64,000 nucleotides of DNA from Eutreptiella sp. 'Long Island Sound 2002' (GCA_964036045.1 OZ038383.1:66655725-66719724), one strand, 5' to 3'; shown: positions 45,780-58,099, counted from the first letter of the stretch. Notes: generated by a model not told the origin, from the sequence alone. Program-made: numbers and translations.

Positions 45780-45901
45780 ATTACTCCACTTGGGTGCCAT
45801 GGACAAAGTGCCATGGACCTTTGGATGGTTCTCAAGATTGATTACTCCAGTTGGGTGCCATGGACAAAGTGCCATGGACCTTTGGATGGTTCTCAAGATT
45901 A
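45780..45901. repeat. 61-bp tandem duplication (two copies)
   Basis: Two adjacent copies, each with TGGGTGCCATGGACAAAG and CCTTTGGATGG, differ at a single position near the start (CTCCAC versus CTCCAG). Confidence 0.9.
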
Positions 45902-46561
45902 TATCATGATCATTGGTGAGTTCTCAACCTCCAGCAAGGACGACAGCGCTGCCCACATCCTGCAGATTACGAAGTGGTCAAGTTGGAAGTCAAAAATATG
46001 AAGATTTCAGAAAATATAATTCATTGTATGGGCCAAAAAGATTGGTGACCAGAATTGTAATCATAATAACTATGGGCCATGAGAAATGGTATTATTGGTT
46101 ATTTCTGTATTATATTATATGATCAGTGGATGATTTTACAAAGTGTGAATTTTTCTGATTTGCTTTGTGTTGTCTTTGGTTTTAGGGTCAGGACATCTCA
46201 GAAGTGCATTTTTTTATTCTTTGTTTGTTCACTATTTTTTTTTCACTATTTTGTGTTTTAAATTCTGTGCAGAGGTCATTTTTTCATGATTAATCTCTGT
46301 CCAGGATTGCAGAAATTTTACTGTGATTGAGCCTGGGGGTCAGAGGACCCTATGTGTGAGGCACTTGTGAGTGCCATGAGTGGTGTGTGTGTAGACATGT
46401 ACATTACATGCGGGTACCGAAACCCAGCGGTGCCTCCTAAAATCCCAGGTCCGGGATCAAGGTAAAAATCTGTGTTTTTTTATTGCTCCTCGGCTTATCT
46501 TTATAGATTCAGCCACAGAAGCACCCATTTTCTGTGGGTGTTTGTGAGCTTGGGAGGGGAG

Positions 46562-46598
46562 TGTTAACCCGTGGAGCAATTCAGTTGCGTGGTTAACA
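46562..46598 (+). repeat. 37-bp TG...CA block next to a second polypurine tract
   Basis: After TTGGGAGGGGAG comes TGTTAACC, and the block ends GGTTAACA, an inverted pair. Its last 29 bases are identical to 47,456-47,484, the true 3' end of the element. It looks like a collapsed LTR (both ends, middle deleted) or a misplaced LTR end. Confidence 0.6.
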
Positions 46599-46701
46599 CC
46601 CGACCCAAATGCTTTGCATTTTTCCCACCCAATTTTGTTGTTGCACTACACCTTTTTTGTGCTTTTCAGCCTGAGATGTGTCTCAGGACTTGGGAGGGGA
46701 G

Positions 46702-47484
46702 TGTAAGGTTTTCGTGCAACCTATATTTCCGCTTCTTTCAGTGTATTTTCCTGATATATGTGTACAGACTGAAATCGGCTATCTCAGCACTGTTTTGGAC
46801 AGTGTTGGTATCAGTCAATCAGGAATTTCTGTAGTTTTACACTGATGGTGTTTTCACCATTTTCTGTACTATAAAACTGAGTTTGGGTCGGCGACGGCCA
46901 GTCCTGAGATCGCGCGTGCCGATCCAGAAATTGTCGATTTCTGACGATTTTTAAGAGAATTCAATCAGTTTTATTGATAAGATTAATTCTATATCAGTTT
47001 TAGACATAAGCGGATGTTACGGCACTATCGCGGCGCCGTTCCGTGCCAGTTTTTTTGGCGCAAGTATGCCATGTTCATGATGTTTTATAAAATCGTAGGT
47101 AGCTCAGATCCTGAAGTTACATGCACCAAATGACAGCCCATCAGTTGGGCTTTGCATGCATATGCTGATTGGGTTTCCAAATGCGTCGGTGCACCGGCAC
47201 CACGCGTTGGGGGGAGACCCGTGTTCATGTTGTAAATATGCATTGTTTTGGTCATATTTCATTGTTATATGTCCCCTTTGTTCATATCTTCTTAGGACAT
47301 GAAAGGGACCGTTTCGAAATCACTCCCGTGTTTTCGTCGAACACGTAGTATGTTTCCGTCGCCTTTTGTGGTTGCATTTGGGGTGTATTTTTGGGTTATT
47401 TGAAGGAAAACTTGGATAAGTTTCAAGGAAAACAAGTTCAAGGTCATTCATTTCCCGTGGAGCAATTCAGTTGCGTGGTTAACA
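46702..47484 (+). repeat. 3' LTR of the nested element (783 bp)
   Basis: It starts TGTAAGG directly after the purine tract at 46,690-46,701 and ends GGTTAACA against the target copy CCTGG. TG...CA ends are present. Confidence 0.85.
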
Positions 47485-50400
47485 CCTGGCCCCTCGAGTT
47501 GGGGTTAGGGACTCGCAATGCACGCTTTGTTGCGTGGCCCCTCGAGTTGGGGTTAAGGACTCACAATCCACGCTTTGTTGCGTGGCCCCTCGAGTTGGGG
47601 TTAAAGACTCACAATCCACGCTTTTTTGTGTGGCCCCTCGGGTTGGGGTTAGGGACTCACAATCCACGCTTTGTTGCGTGGCCCCTGGAGTTGGGGTCAG
47701 GGACTCACAATCCACAGCTTTTTGCGTGGCCTCTGGAATCTGGGTTAGGGACTCACAATCCACGCGTTTTTGCGTGGCCCCTGGAATTGGGGTTAGAGAC
47801 TCACAATCCACACTTTGCTTGGCCCCTCAGGTTGGGGTTAGGGACGCACAATCCACACTTTTTTGCCTGGCCCCTCGAGTTGGGGTTAGGGACTCGCAAT
47901 CCACGCTTTTTTGCGTGGCCCCTCGAGTTGGGGTTAGGGACTCACAATCCACGCTTTGTTGCGTGACCCCTCCAGATTTGGTCAGGGACCCACAATCCAT
48001 GCTTTGTTGCGTGGCCCCTCGAGTTGGGGATAGGGACTCACAATCCACGCTTGGTTGCGTGACCCCTCCAGATTTGGTCAGGGACCCACAATCCATGCTT
48101 TGTTGCGTGGCCCCTCGAGTTGGGGTTAGGGACTCACAATCCACGCTTTGTTGTGTGGCCCCTCGAGTTGGGGTTGGGGACTCACAATCCAGGCTTTGTT
48201 GCGTGGCCCTTTGGAATTGGGGTTAGGGACTCACAATCCACACTTTTTTGCGTGGCCCCTCGACATGGGGTTAGGGACTCACAATCCACACCTTTTTGCG
48301 TGGCTCCTCGAGTTAGGGTTGGGGACTCACAATTCACGCTTTGTTGCGCGGCCCCTCGAGTTCGGGTTAGGGACTCACAATCCACGCTTTGTTGCGTGGC
48401 CCCTCGACATGGGGTTAGGGACTCACAAACCATGCTTTGCTGTGTGGCCCCTCTAGTTGGGGTTAGGGACTCACAATCCACGCTTTGTTGCGTGGCCCCT
48501 CGAGTTGGGGTTAGGGACTCACAATCCACGCTTTGTTGCATGGCCCCTCGAGTTGGGGTTAGGGACTCACAATCCACGCTTTTTTGCGTGGCCCCTCGAG
48601 TTGGGGTTGGGGACTCACAATCCACGCTTTGTTGCGTGGCCCCTCGACTTGGGGTTAGAGAATCACAATCCATGCTTTGTTGCCCGGCCCCCCGACTTGG
48701 GGTTAGGGAATCACAATCCACACTTTCTTGCATGGTCCCTCGAGTTGGGGTTAGGCACTCACAATCCACGCTTTGTTGTGTGGCCCCTCGAGTTGGGGTT
48801 AGGGACTCACAATCCACGCTTTGTTGCGTGGCCCCTCGACTTGGGGTTAGGGACTCACAATCCACGCCTTTTTGTGCGGCCCCTTGAGTTGGGGTTAGGG
48901 ACTCACAATCCACGCTTCTTTGCGTGGCCCCTCGAGAACTCACAATCTACGCCTTTTTGCGTGGCCCCTGGAATTGGGGTTACAGACTCACAATCCACCC
49001 TTTTTTGCCTGGCCCCTCGAGTTGGGGTTAGGGACTCGCAATGCACGCTTTGTTGCGTGGCCCCTCGAGTTGGGGTTAGGGACTCACGATCCACGCTTTG
49101 TTGCGTGGCCCCTTGAGTTGGGGTTAGGGACTCACAATCCACGCTTTATTGCGTGGCCCCTCGACTTGGGGTTAGGGAATCAGTATCCATGCTTTGTTGC
49201 CGGGCCCCTCGACTTGGGGTTAGGGAATCACAATCCACGCTTTTTTGCGTGGCCCTCGAGTTGGGGTTAGGCACTCACAATCCACGCTTTGTTGTGTGGC
49301 CCCTTGACTTAGGGTTAGAGAATCACAATCCACGCTTTGTTGCGTGGTCCCTCCAGTTGGGGTTAGGGCCTCACAATCCACGCTTTGTTGCGTGGCCCCT
49401 CGAGTTGGGGTTAGGGACTCACAATCCACGCTTTTTTGTGTGGCCCCTCCAATTGGGGTTGGGGACTCACAACCCACGCTTTGTTGCGTGGCCCCTCAAG
49501 TTGGGGTTAGAGACTCACAATCCAGGCTTTTTTGCGTGGCCACTGGAATGGGGGTTAGGGACTCACAATCCAAGCCTTTTTGCGTGGCCCCTCGAGTTGG
49601 GGTTAGAGACTCACAATCCACCCTTTTATGCCTGGCCCCTCTAGTTGGGGTTAGGGACTCGCAATGCACGCCTTGTTGCGTGGCCCCTCAAGTTGGGGTT
49701 AGGGACTCACAATCCACGCTTTGTTGCGTGGCCCCTCGAGTTGGGGTTAGGGACTCACAATCCACGCTTTTTTGCGTGGCCCCTCGGCTTGGGGTTAGGG
49801 AATCACAATCCACGCTTCGTTGCGTGGCCCCTCGAGTTGGGGTTAGGGCCTCACAATCCACGTTTTGTTGCGTGGCCCCTCGACTTGGGGTTAGGGACTC
49901 ACAATCCACGCTTTGTTGCGTGGCCCCTGGAATCGGGGTTAGGGACTCACGATCCACGCTTTGTTGCGTGGCCCCTCGAGTTGGGGTTAGGGACTCACAA
50001 TCCACGCTTTGTTGTGTGGCCCCTCGAGTTGGGGTTAGGGACTCACAGTCCACACTTTTTTGCGCGCCCCCTTGAGTTCGGGTTAGGGACTCACAATCCA
50101 CGCTTTGTTGCGTGGCCCCTCGAGTTGGGGTTACGGACCCACAATCTACGCATTTTTGTGTGGCCACTCGAAGTGGGGTTAGGGACTCACAATCCACGCT
50201 TTTTTGCGTGGCCCCTCGAAGTGGGGTTAGGGACTCACAATCCACGCTTTTTTGCGTGGCCCCTCCAGTTGGGGTTAGGGACTCACAATCCACGCTTTGT
50301 TGCGTGGCCCCTCGAGATGGGGTTAGGGACTCACAATGCACGCATTTTTGCGTGGCCCCTGGAATTGGGGTTAGGGACTCACAATCCACGCTTTTTTGCG

Positions 50401-53400
50401 TGGCCCCTCAAGTTGGGGTTAGGGACGCACAATCCACAGTTTTTTGCGTGGCCCCTCGAGTTGGGGTTAGGGTCTCACAATCCACGCTTTTTTGTGTGGC
50501 CCCTCTCGTTGGCCTGGGGACCCACAATTCACACTTTGTTGCCTGGCCCCCCGAGTTGGGGTTAGGGACTCGCAATGCACGCTTTGTTGCGTGGCCCCTC
50601 GAGTTGGGGTTAGGGACTCACAATCCACGCTTTTTTGTGTGGCCCCTCGGGTTGGGGTTAGGGACTCACAATCCACGCTTTGTTGCGTGGCCCCTTGAGT
50701 TGGGGTTAAGGACTCACAATCCACAGCTTTTTGCGTGGCCTCTGGAGTTGGGGTTAGGGACTCACAATCCACGCGTTTTTGCGTGGCCCCTGGAATTGGG
50801 GTTAGAGACTCACAAGCCACACTTTGCGTGGCCCCTCAAGTTGGGGTTAGGGACGCACATTCCACACTTTTTCGCCTGGCCCCTCGAGTTGGGGTTAGTG
50901 ACTCGCAATCCACGCTTTTTTGCGTGGCCCCTCGGGTTGGGGTTAGGGACTCACAATCCACGCTTGGTTGCGTGACCCCTCCAGATTTGGTCAGGGACCC
51001 ACAATCCATGCTTTGTTGCGTGGCCCCTCGAGTTGGGGATAGAGACTCACAATCCACGCTTGGTTGCGTGGCCCCTCGAGTTGGGGTTAGGGACTCACAA
51101 TCCACGCTTTGTTGTGTGGCCCCTCGGGTTGGGGCTGGGGACCCACAATCCAGCCTTTGTTGCGTGGCCCTTTGCAATTGGGGTTAGGGACTCACAATCC
51201 ACACTTTTTTGCGTGGCCCCTCAAGTTGGGGTTAGGGACTCACAATCCACGCTTTTTTGCGTGGCCCCTGCATTTGGGGTTAGGGACTCACGATCCACAC
51301 CTTTTTTGCGTGGCCCCTCAAGTTAGGGTTGGGGACTCACAATTCACGCTTTTTTGCGCGGCCCCTCGAGTTGGGGTTAGGGACTCACAATCCACGCTTT
51401 GTTGCGTGGCCCCTCGACATGGGGTTATGGACTCAATCCATGCTTTGTTGTGTGGCCCCTCTAGTTGGGGTTAGGGACTCACAACCCACGCTTTGTTGCA
51501 TGGCCCCTCGAGTTGGGGTTAGGGACTCACAATCCGAGCTTTGTTGCGTGGCCACTCTAGTTATGGTTAGGAACTCAGAATCCACACTTTCTTGCGTGGC
51601 CCCTGAAATCGGGGTTACGGACTCACAATCAACGCTTTTTTGCGTGGCCCCTCAAGTTGGGGTTAGCAACGCACAAGCCACACTTTCTTGCGTGACCCCT
51701 CGAGTTGGGGTTAGGGACTCACAATCTACGCGTTTCTGCGTGGCCCCTCGAGTTGGGGTTAGGGACTCACAATCCACGCGTTCTTGCGTGGCCCCTCGAG
51801 TTGGGGTTAGGGACTCACAATCCACGCGTTTTTGCGTGGTCCCTAGAGTTGGGGTTAGGGACTCACAATCCATGCGTTTCTGCTTGGCCCCTCGAGTTGG
51901 GGTTAGGGACTCACAATCCACCCTTTTCTGCGTGGCCCCTAGAGTTGGGGTTAGGGACTCACAATCCACACTTTCTTGCGTGGCCCCTTGACTTGCGGTT
52001 AGGGACTCACAATCCACGCTTTTTTGCGTGGCCCCTCGAGTCGGGGTTAGGGACTCACAATCCACGCTTTTTTGCGTGGCCCCTCGAGTTGGGGTTAGGG
52101 ACTCACCATCCACGCTTTGTTGATTGGCCCCTTGAGTTGGGGTTAGGGACTCACAATCCACGCTTTTTTGCGTGGCCCCTCAAGTTGGGGTTAGGGACGC
52201 ACAATCCACACTTTTCTGCGTGGCCCCTCAAGTTGGGGATAGGGACTCACAATCCAGGCTTTTTTGTGTGGCCCCTCTCGTTGGCTTCGAGACCCACAAT
52301 TCACGCCTTGTTGCGTGGCCCCTTGAGTTGGGGTTAGGGACTCACAATCCACGCTTTTTTGCGTGGCCACTGGAATCGGGGTTAGGGACTCACAATCCAC
52401 GCCTTTTTGCGTGGCCCTTGGAGTTGGGGTTAGAGACTCACAATCCGCCCTTTTTTGCCTGGCCCCTCGAGTTGGGGTTAGGGACTCGCAATGCACCCTT
52501 TGTTGCGTGGCCCCCCGAGTTGAGGTTAAGGACTCACAATCCACGCTTTGTTGCGTGGCCCCTCGAGTTAGGGTTAGGGACTCACAATCCACGCTTTTTT
52601 GTGTGGCCCCTCGGGTTGGGGTTAGGGACTCACAATCAACGCTTTATTCCGTGGCCCCTTGAGTTGGGGTTAGGGACTCACAATCTACAGTTTTTTGCGT
52701 GGCCTCTGGAATTGGGGTTAGGGACTCACAATCCATGCTTTTTTGCGTGGCCCCGGGAATTGGGGTTAGAGACTCACAATCCACGTATTTTTGCCTGGCT
52801 CCTCGAGTTGGGGTTAGGGACTCGCAATCCACGCCTTTTTGCGTGGCCCCTCGAGTTGGGGTTAGGGACTCACAATCCACGCTTTGTTGCGTGAACCCGC
52901 CAGATTTGGTCAGGGACTCACAATCCATGCTTTGTTGCGTGGCCCCTCGAGTTGGGGTTAGGGACTCACAATCCACGCTTTGTTGCGTGGCCCCTCGAGT
53001 TGGGGTCAGGGACTCATAATCCACGCTTTGTTGTGTGGCCCCTCGAGTTCGGGTTGGGGACTCACAATCCACGCTTTGTTGCATGGCCCTTTGGAATTGG
53101 GGTTAGGGACTCACAATCCACACCCTTTTGCGTGGCCCCTCGACATGGGGTTAGGGACTCACAATCCACGCTTTTTTGCGTGGCCCCTCGAGTTGGGGTT
53201 GGGGACTCACAATCCACACCTTTTTGCGTGGCCCCTCGAGTTAGGGTTGGGGACTCACAATCCACGCTTTGTTGCGCGGCCCCTCGAGTTGGGGTTAGGG
53301 ACTCACAATACACGCTTTGTTGCGTGGCCCCTCGACATGGGGTTAGGGACTCACAATGCACGCATTTCTGTGTGGCCCCTCGCGTTGGGGTTAGGAACTG

Positions 53401-56400
53401 ACAATCCACGCTTTGTTGCGTGGACCCTCGAGTTGGGGTTAGGGACTCACAATCCACGCTTTGTTGCGTGGCCCCTCGACATGGGGTTGGGGTCTCACAA
53501 TCCTTGCTTTGTTGCGTGGCCCCTCGAGTTGGGGTTAGGGACTCACAATCCACGCTTCGTTGCGTGGCCCCTTGAGTTGGGGTTAGGGACTCACAATCCA
53601 CGCTTTGTTGCGTGGCCCCTCGAGTTGGGGTTAGGGACTCACAATCCACGCTTTGTTGCGTGGCCCCTCGACATGGGGTTAGGGTCTCACAATCCATGCT
53701 TTGTTGCGCGGCCCCTCGAGTTGGGGTTAGGGACTCACAATCCACGCTTCGTTGCGTGGCCCCTCGAGTTGGGGTTAGGAACTCACAATCCGAGCTTTGT
53801 TGCGTGGCCCCTCGAGTTGGGGTTAGGGACTCACAATGCACGCTTTTCTGCGTGGCCTCTCAAGTTGGGGTTAGCGATGCACAAGCCACACTTTCTTGCG
53901 TGGCCCCTCGAGTTGGGGTTAGGGACTCACAATCCACGCTTTTTTGCGTGGCCCCTCGAGTTGGAGTTAGGGACTCACAATCCACGCTTTGTTGCGTGGC
54001 CCGTCGAGATGGCGTTAGCGACTCACAATCCACGCTTTGTCGCGTGGCCCCTCGAGTTGGGGTAAGGGACTCACAATCCACGCTTTGTTGCGTGGCCCCT
54101 CGAGATCTGGTTAGGGACTCACAATCCACGCTTTTTTGCGCGGCCCCTCGAGTTGGGGTTAGGGACTCACATTCCACGTTTTATTGCGTGGCCCCCCCGA
54201 GTTGGGGTTAGGGACTCACAAACCACGCTTTGTTGCGTGGCCCCTCGGGCTGGGGTTAGGCACTCACAATCCACGTTTTTTTGCGTGGCCCCTGGATTTG
54301 GGGTTAGGGACTCACAATCCACCCCTTTTTGCGTGGCCCCTGGAATTGGCGTTAGGGACTCACAATCAACCCTTTTTTGCGTGGCCCCTCGAGTTGGGGT
54401 TAGAGACTCACAGTCCACCCTTTCTTGCGTGGCCCCTCAAGTTGAAATTAGGGACTCACAATCCACGCTTTGTTAGGTGGCCCCTCGAGTTGGGGTTAGG
54501 GACTCACAATCCACGCTCTGTTGCGTGGCCCCTCGAGATTTGGTTAGGGACTCACAATCCATGCTTTGTTGCGTGGCCCCTCGAGTTGGGGTTAGGGACT
54601 CACAATCCACGCTTTGTTAGGTGGCCCCTCGAGTTGGGGTTAGGGACTCACAATCCAGGCTTTTTTGCGTGGCCCCTCGAGTTGGGGTTAGGGACTCACA
54701 ATCCACGCTTTGTTGCGTGGCCCCTCGAGTTGGGGTTAGGAACTCACAATCCATGCTTTTTTGCGTGGCCCCTTGAGTTGGGGTTAGGGACTCACAATCC
54801 ACGCTTTGTTGCGTGGCCCCTTGAATTGGGGTTAGGGACTCACAATCCACGCTTTGTTGCGTGGCCCCTCGAGTTGGGGTTAGGGACTGGCAATCCACGA
54901 TTTTTTTTGTGGCCCCTCGAGTTGGGGTTAGGGACTGACAATCCACGCTTTGTTGCGTGGCCCCTCGAGTTGGGGTTAGGGACTCACGATCCACGCTTTT
55001 TTGCGTGGCCCCTCATGTTGGGGTTAGGGACTCACATTCCACGCTTTGTTGCGTGACCCCTCAAGTTGGGGTTAGGGACTCACAATCCACGCTTTGTTGC
55101 GTGGCCCCTCGAGTTGGGGTTAGGGACTCACAATCCACGCTTTGTTGCGTTGCCCCTCGAGTTGGGGTTAGGGACTCGCAATCCACGCTTTTTTGTGTGG
55201 CCCCTCGACTTGGGGTTAGGGACTGACAATCCACGCTTTGTTGCGTGGCCCCTTGAGTTGGGGTTAGGGACTCACGATCAACGCTTTTTTGCGTGGCCCC
55301 TCGGATTGGGGTTAGGGACTCACATTCCACGCTTTGTTGCGTGACCCCTCAAGTCGGGGTTAGGGACTCACAATCCACGCTTTGTTGCGTGGCCCCTCGA
55401 GTTGGGGTTAGGGACTCACAATCCACGCTTTGTTGCGTGGCCCCTCGAGTTGGGGTTAGGGACTCGCAATCCACGCTTTTTTGTGTGGCCCCTCGAGTTG
55501 GGGTTAGGGACTGACAATCCACGCTTTGTTGCGTGGCCCCTCGAGTTGGGGTTAGGGACTCAGGATCCACACTTTGTTGCGTGGCCCCTCGACATGTGGT
55601 TAGGGACTCACATTCCACGGTTTGTTGCGTGACCCCTCGAAATTTGGTTAGGAACTCACAATCCATGCTTTGTTGGGCGGCCCCTGGAGTTGGGGTTAGG
55701 GACTCACAATCCACGCTTTGTTGCGTGGCCCCTCGAGTTGGGGTTAGGGACTCACAATCCACGCTTTTTTGCGTGGCCCCTCGAGTTGGGGTTAGGGACT
55801 CACAATCCACGCATTTTTGCGTGGCCCCTCGAGTTGGGGTTAGGGACTCACAACCCACGCTTTTTTGCGTGGGCCCTGGAATTGGTGTTAGGGACTCACA
55901 ATCCACCCTTTTTTGCGTGGCCCCTCGAGTTGGGGTTAGGGACTCACAATCCACTCTTTTTTGCGTGGCCCCTCGAGTTGGGGTTAGGGACTCACAATCC
56001 ACGCTTTGTTGCGTGGCCCCTCAAGTTGGGGTTAGGGACTCACAATCCACGCTTTGTTGCGTGGCCCCTCAAGTTGGGGCTGGGGACTCACAATCCACGC
56101 TTCCTTGTGTGGCCCTTGGATTTGGGGTTAGAAACTCACAATCCACACTTTTTTGCGTGGCCCCTCGAGTTGGGGTTAGGGACTCACAATCCACGCTTTG
56201 TTGCGTGGCCCCTCGAGTTGGGGTTAGGGACTCACAATCCACGCTTTGTTGCGTGGCCCCTCGAGTTGGGGCTGGGGACTCACAATTCACTCTTTCTTGC
56301 GTGGCCCCTGGATTTGGGGTTAGGGACTCACAATCCACGCTTTTTTGCGTTGCCCCTCGAATTGGGGTTAGTGACTCACAATCCAATTTTTTTTGCTTGG

Positions 56401-57152
56401 CCCCTGGAATTGGGGTGAGGGACTCACAATCCACGCTTTGTTGCGTGACCCCTCGGGTTGGGGTTAGGGACTCACAATCCAGGCTTTGTTGCGTGGCCCC
56501 TCGAGTTGGGGTTAGAGACTCACAATCCACGCTTTTTTGCGTGGCCCCTCGACTTGGGGTTAGGGACTCACAATCCACCCTTTTTTGCGTGGCTCCTCGA
56601 GTTGGGGTTAGGGACTCACAATCCACGCTTTTTTGCGTGGCCCCTCGAGTTGGGGTTAGGGACTCAAAATCCACGCTTTGTTGCGTGGTCCCTCGAGATT
56701 TGGTTAGGGACTCACAATCCATGCTTTGTTGCGTGGCCCCTGGAGTTGGGGTTAGGGACTCACAATCCACGCTTTGTTGCGCGGCCCCTCGAGATTTGGT
56801 TGGGGACTCAGAATCCACGCTTCTTTGCGTGGCCCCTTGAGTTGGGGCTGGGGAGTCACAATTCACGCTTTTTTGCGTGGCCCCTGGAGTTAGGGTTAGG
56901 GACTCACAATCCATGCTTTGTTGCGTGGCCCCTGGAATTGGGGTTAGGGACTCACAATCCACGCTTTGTTGCGTGGCCCCTCGAGTTGGGGTTAGGGACT
57001 CACAATCCACGCTTTGTTGCGTGTCCCCTGGATTCGGGGTTAGGGACTCACAATCTACACTTTTTTGCTTGGCCCCTCGAGTTGGGGTTAGGGACTCACA
57101 ATCCACGGTTTGTTGCGTGGCCCCTCGAGTTGGGGTTGGGGACTCACAATGC
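47485..57152. repeat. 48-bp satellite array, block 3
   Basis: About 201 units with the same orientation and consensus. It ends at 57,152 inside a unit (ACTCACAATGC) where the composite palindrome-rich region starts. No array units occur to the right of this point in the window. Confidence 0.97.
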
Positions 57153-57257
57153 TTTAGGAGGCCCATAGTGCCCCCTATCGTTTTAGCGAAAAAAGGGGTG
57201 ATGGGTGGTGTTTTGCATGTAGTAAAATAGGGGTGGAAATTAGCATTTTTGATCAGG

Positions 57258-57346
57258 CTGGGCTCTGCAGAGCCCAGACCAGCTATGTAAGTCATTTTAA
57301 GCCCCCGTATTACACATTTTAGATTTCTGGGCTCTGCAGAGCCCAG
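57258..57346 (-). repeat. Double-palindrome unit 1 (89 bp)
   Basis: Two perfect 20-bp palindromes, CTGGGCTCTGCAGAGCCCAG, at 57,258 and 57,327 stand 69 bp apart. The minus-strand spacer has GGGGGCTTAAAATGAC. It is nearly the same as unit 6 and as unit 5 inverted. Confidence 0.9.
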
Positions 57347-57637
57347 CAATACGAATTTGCTAATTTAGGCACTGCTACAACGTGTTTCGACATCCATTCG
57401 TATGCTGGTACAAGGGGTCCATGGGTCCATGGGTCCATAGGTATCCTCCCGCCGGCACTGTACCATAGTCAGTGTAAATATTGTCCCCAAACAGGTTAGC
57501 AGTAACAAGAATCAAGCATATGACACCTACCCACATTACCGCTGGGCATTGGTAGATGATGTAAGGCCACACCAGGCATTACGTCATCTAGATAGACGCC
57601 TGCCAAAACAAGGTCTGTATTAGGATTTCTCAGCAAC

Positions 57638-57728
57638 CTGGGCTCTGCAGAGCCGGGCATTCATAATCCTCGAAACTTTAGGGGTGCTTATTAGGGTTTC
57701 CATGTTGGCTGGGCTCTGCAGGGCGCAG
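57638..57728 (+). repeat. Double-palindrome unit 2 (91 bp)
   Basis: Two slightly altered palindromes at 57,638 and 57,709 are 71 bp apart. The spacer carries TTTAGGGGTGCTTATTAGGG. It is paralogous to unit 7. Confidence 0.85.
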
Positions 57729-57892
57729 ACCTTCACAAACTCCCATTTTGACCCCCTATTTGTGTGACATAATAGCACTATGACACTTTGAATCTTATCC
57801 TACATGTGGTCTGCTCATATATTTTTCTCTGCCTTTGTGCTATGTTGCTCTTGTACATGAAAAGGGCATGGAAATTAGGCTTTACCAAAAAG

Positions 57893-57982
57893 CTGGTGTC
57901 TGCAGAGCCTAGCTTTCATGTACGATGCTTTTTTAGGGTGTAGATCCGGGTTCCCCTGTTCTCTGGGCGCTGCAGAGCCCAA
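57893..57982 (+). repeat. Double-palindrome unit 3 (90 bp)
   Basis: Decayed palindromes at 57,893 and 57,963 are 70 bp apart. The spacer has TTTAGGGTGTAGATCC, then GGGTTCCCC, recognisably related to unit 2 although its flanks are not. Confidence 0.8.
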
Positions 57983-58099
57983 ACTTTAACATCTTGTAGT
58001 TTTACAACCCTCATTGACCCAGCTACCATGGTGGCAGGATGTACCACCTCCCAAATGTTACATGTTACATTGTTTCTCTGCACTTCACATTTTCTTTTG

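Larger units (their letters stand above)
45471..46701 (+). other. Interior of the nested LTR element
   Basis: It contains a (CGA)n run at about 45,502-45,527 that would encode poly-Asp on the plus strand. A short acidic frame follows and stops soon after, a possible gag remnant. A 61-bp tandem pair lies at 45,780-45,901. No complete domain is visible. Confidence 0.5.
44717..47484 (+). mobile_element. Non-autonomous LTR retrotransposon inserted in the array (2,768 bp)
   Basis: The insert starts TGTAAGG and ends GGTTAACA, and is flanked on both sides by CCTGG (44,712-44,716 and 47,485-47,489). Removing it with one CCTGG restores an ordinary satellite unit. Two direct repeats of 754 bp (44,717-45,470 and 46,702-47,455) differ by about 13 substitutions by eye. 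A polypurine tract, TTGGGAGGGGAG, stands directly before the second repeat, which fixes the orientation as plus. The roughly 1.2-kb interior has no gag-pol frame, so it depends on another element for its proteins. It is oddly built: the last 29 bases of the 3' repeat are missing from the 5' repeat but occur again inside the element. Confidence 0.88.
42900..53100. repeat. Older higher-order repeats around the nested LTR element
   Basis: Rare variants recur in the same order. The shortened unit CTCGAGAACTCAC is at 43,198 and 48,929. CCTCTCGTTGGCCTGG is at about 44,527 and 50,504, with a related form near 52,276. CCAGATTTGGTCAGGG is at 47,972, 48,068, 50,982 and 52,901. This points to duplicated blocks of about 2-3 kb that predate the LTR insertion at 44,717. 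Confidence 0.6.
57161..57840 (+). repeat. Left copy of a ~680-bp direct repeat
   Basis: It matches 60,052-60,729 in the same orientation, except for a replaced middle (57,347-57,437). Shared landmarks are GGCCCATAGTGC, GCGAAAAA, GTCCCCAAA and GGCATTACGTCATCTAGATA. It also contains a three-fold GGGTCCAT run near 57,416-57,440. Confidence 0.85.

Noticed and set aside
10101-57152. CRISPR array
   Set aside because: Units are contiguous 48-bp copies without unique spacers, and the context is eukaryotic.
10101-57152. Satellite unit as a tRNA-derived sequence (loop CTCACAA looks like an anticodon loop with CAC)
   Set aside because: Only three base pairs support the anticodon stem. The T-loop-like part reads TCGAGTT rather than TTCGANN, and no acceptor or D arm is present.
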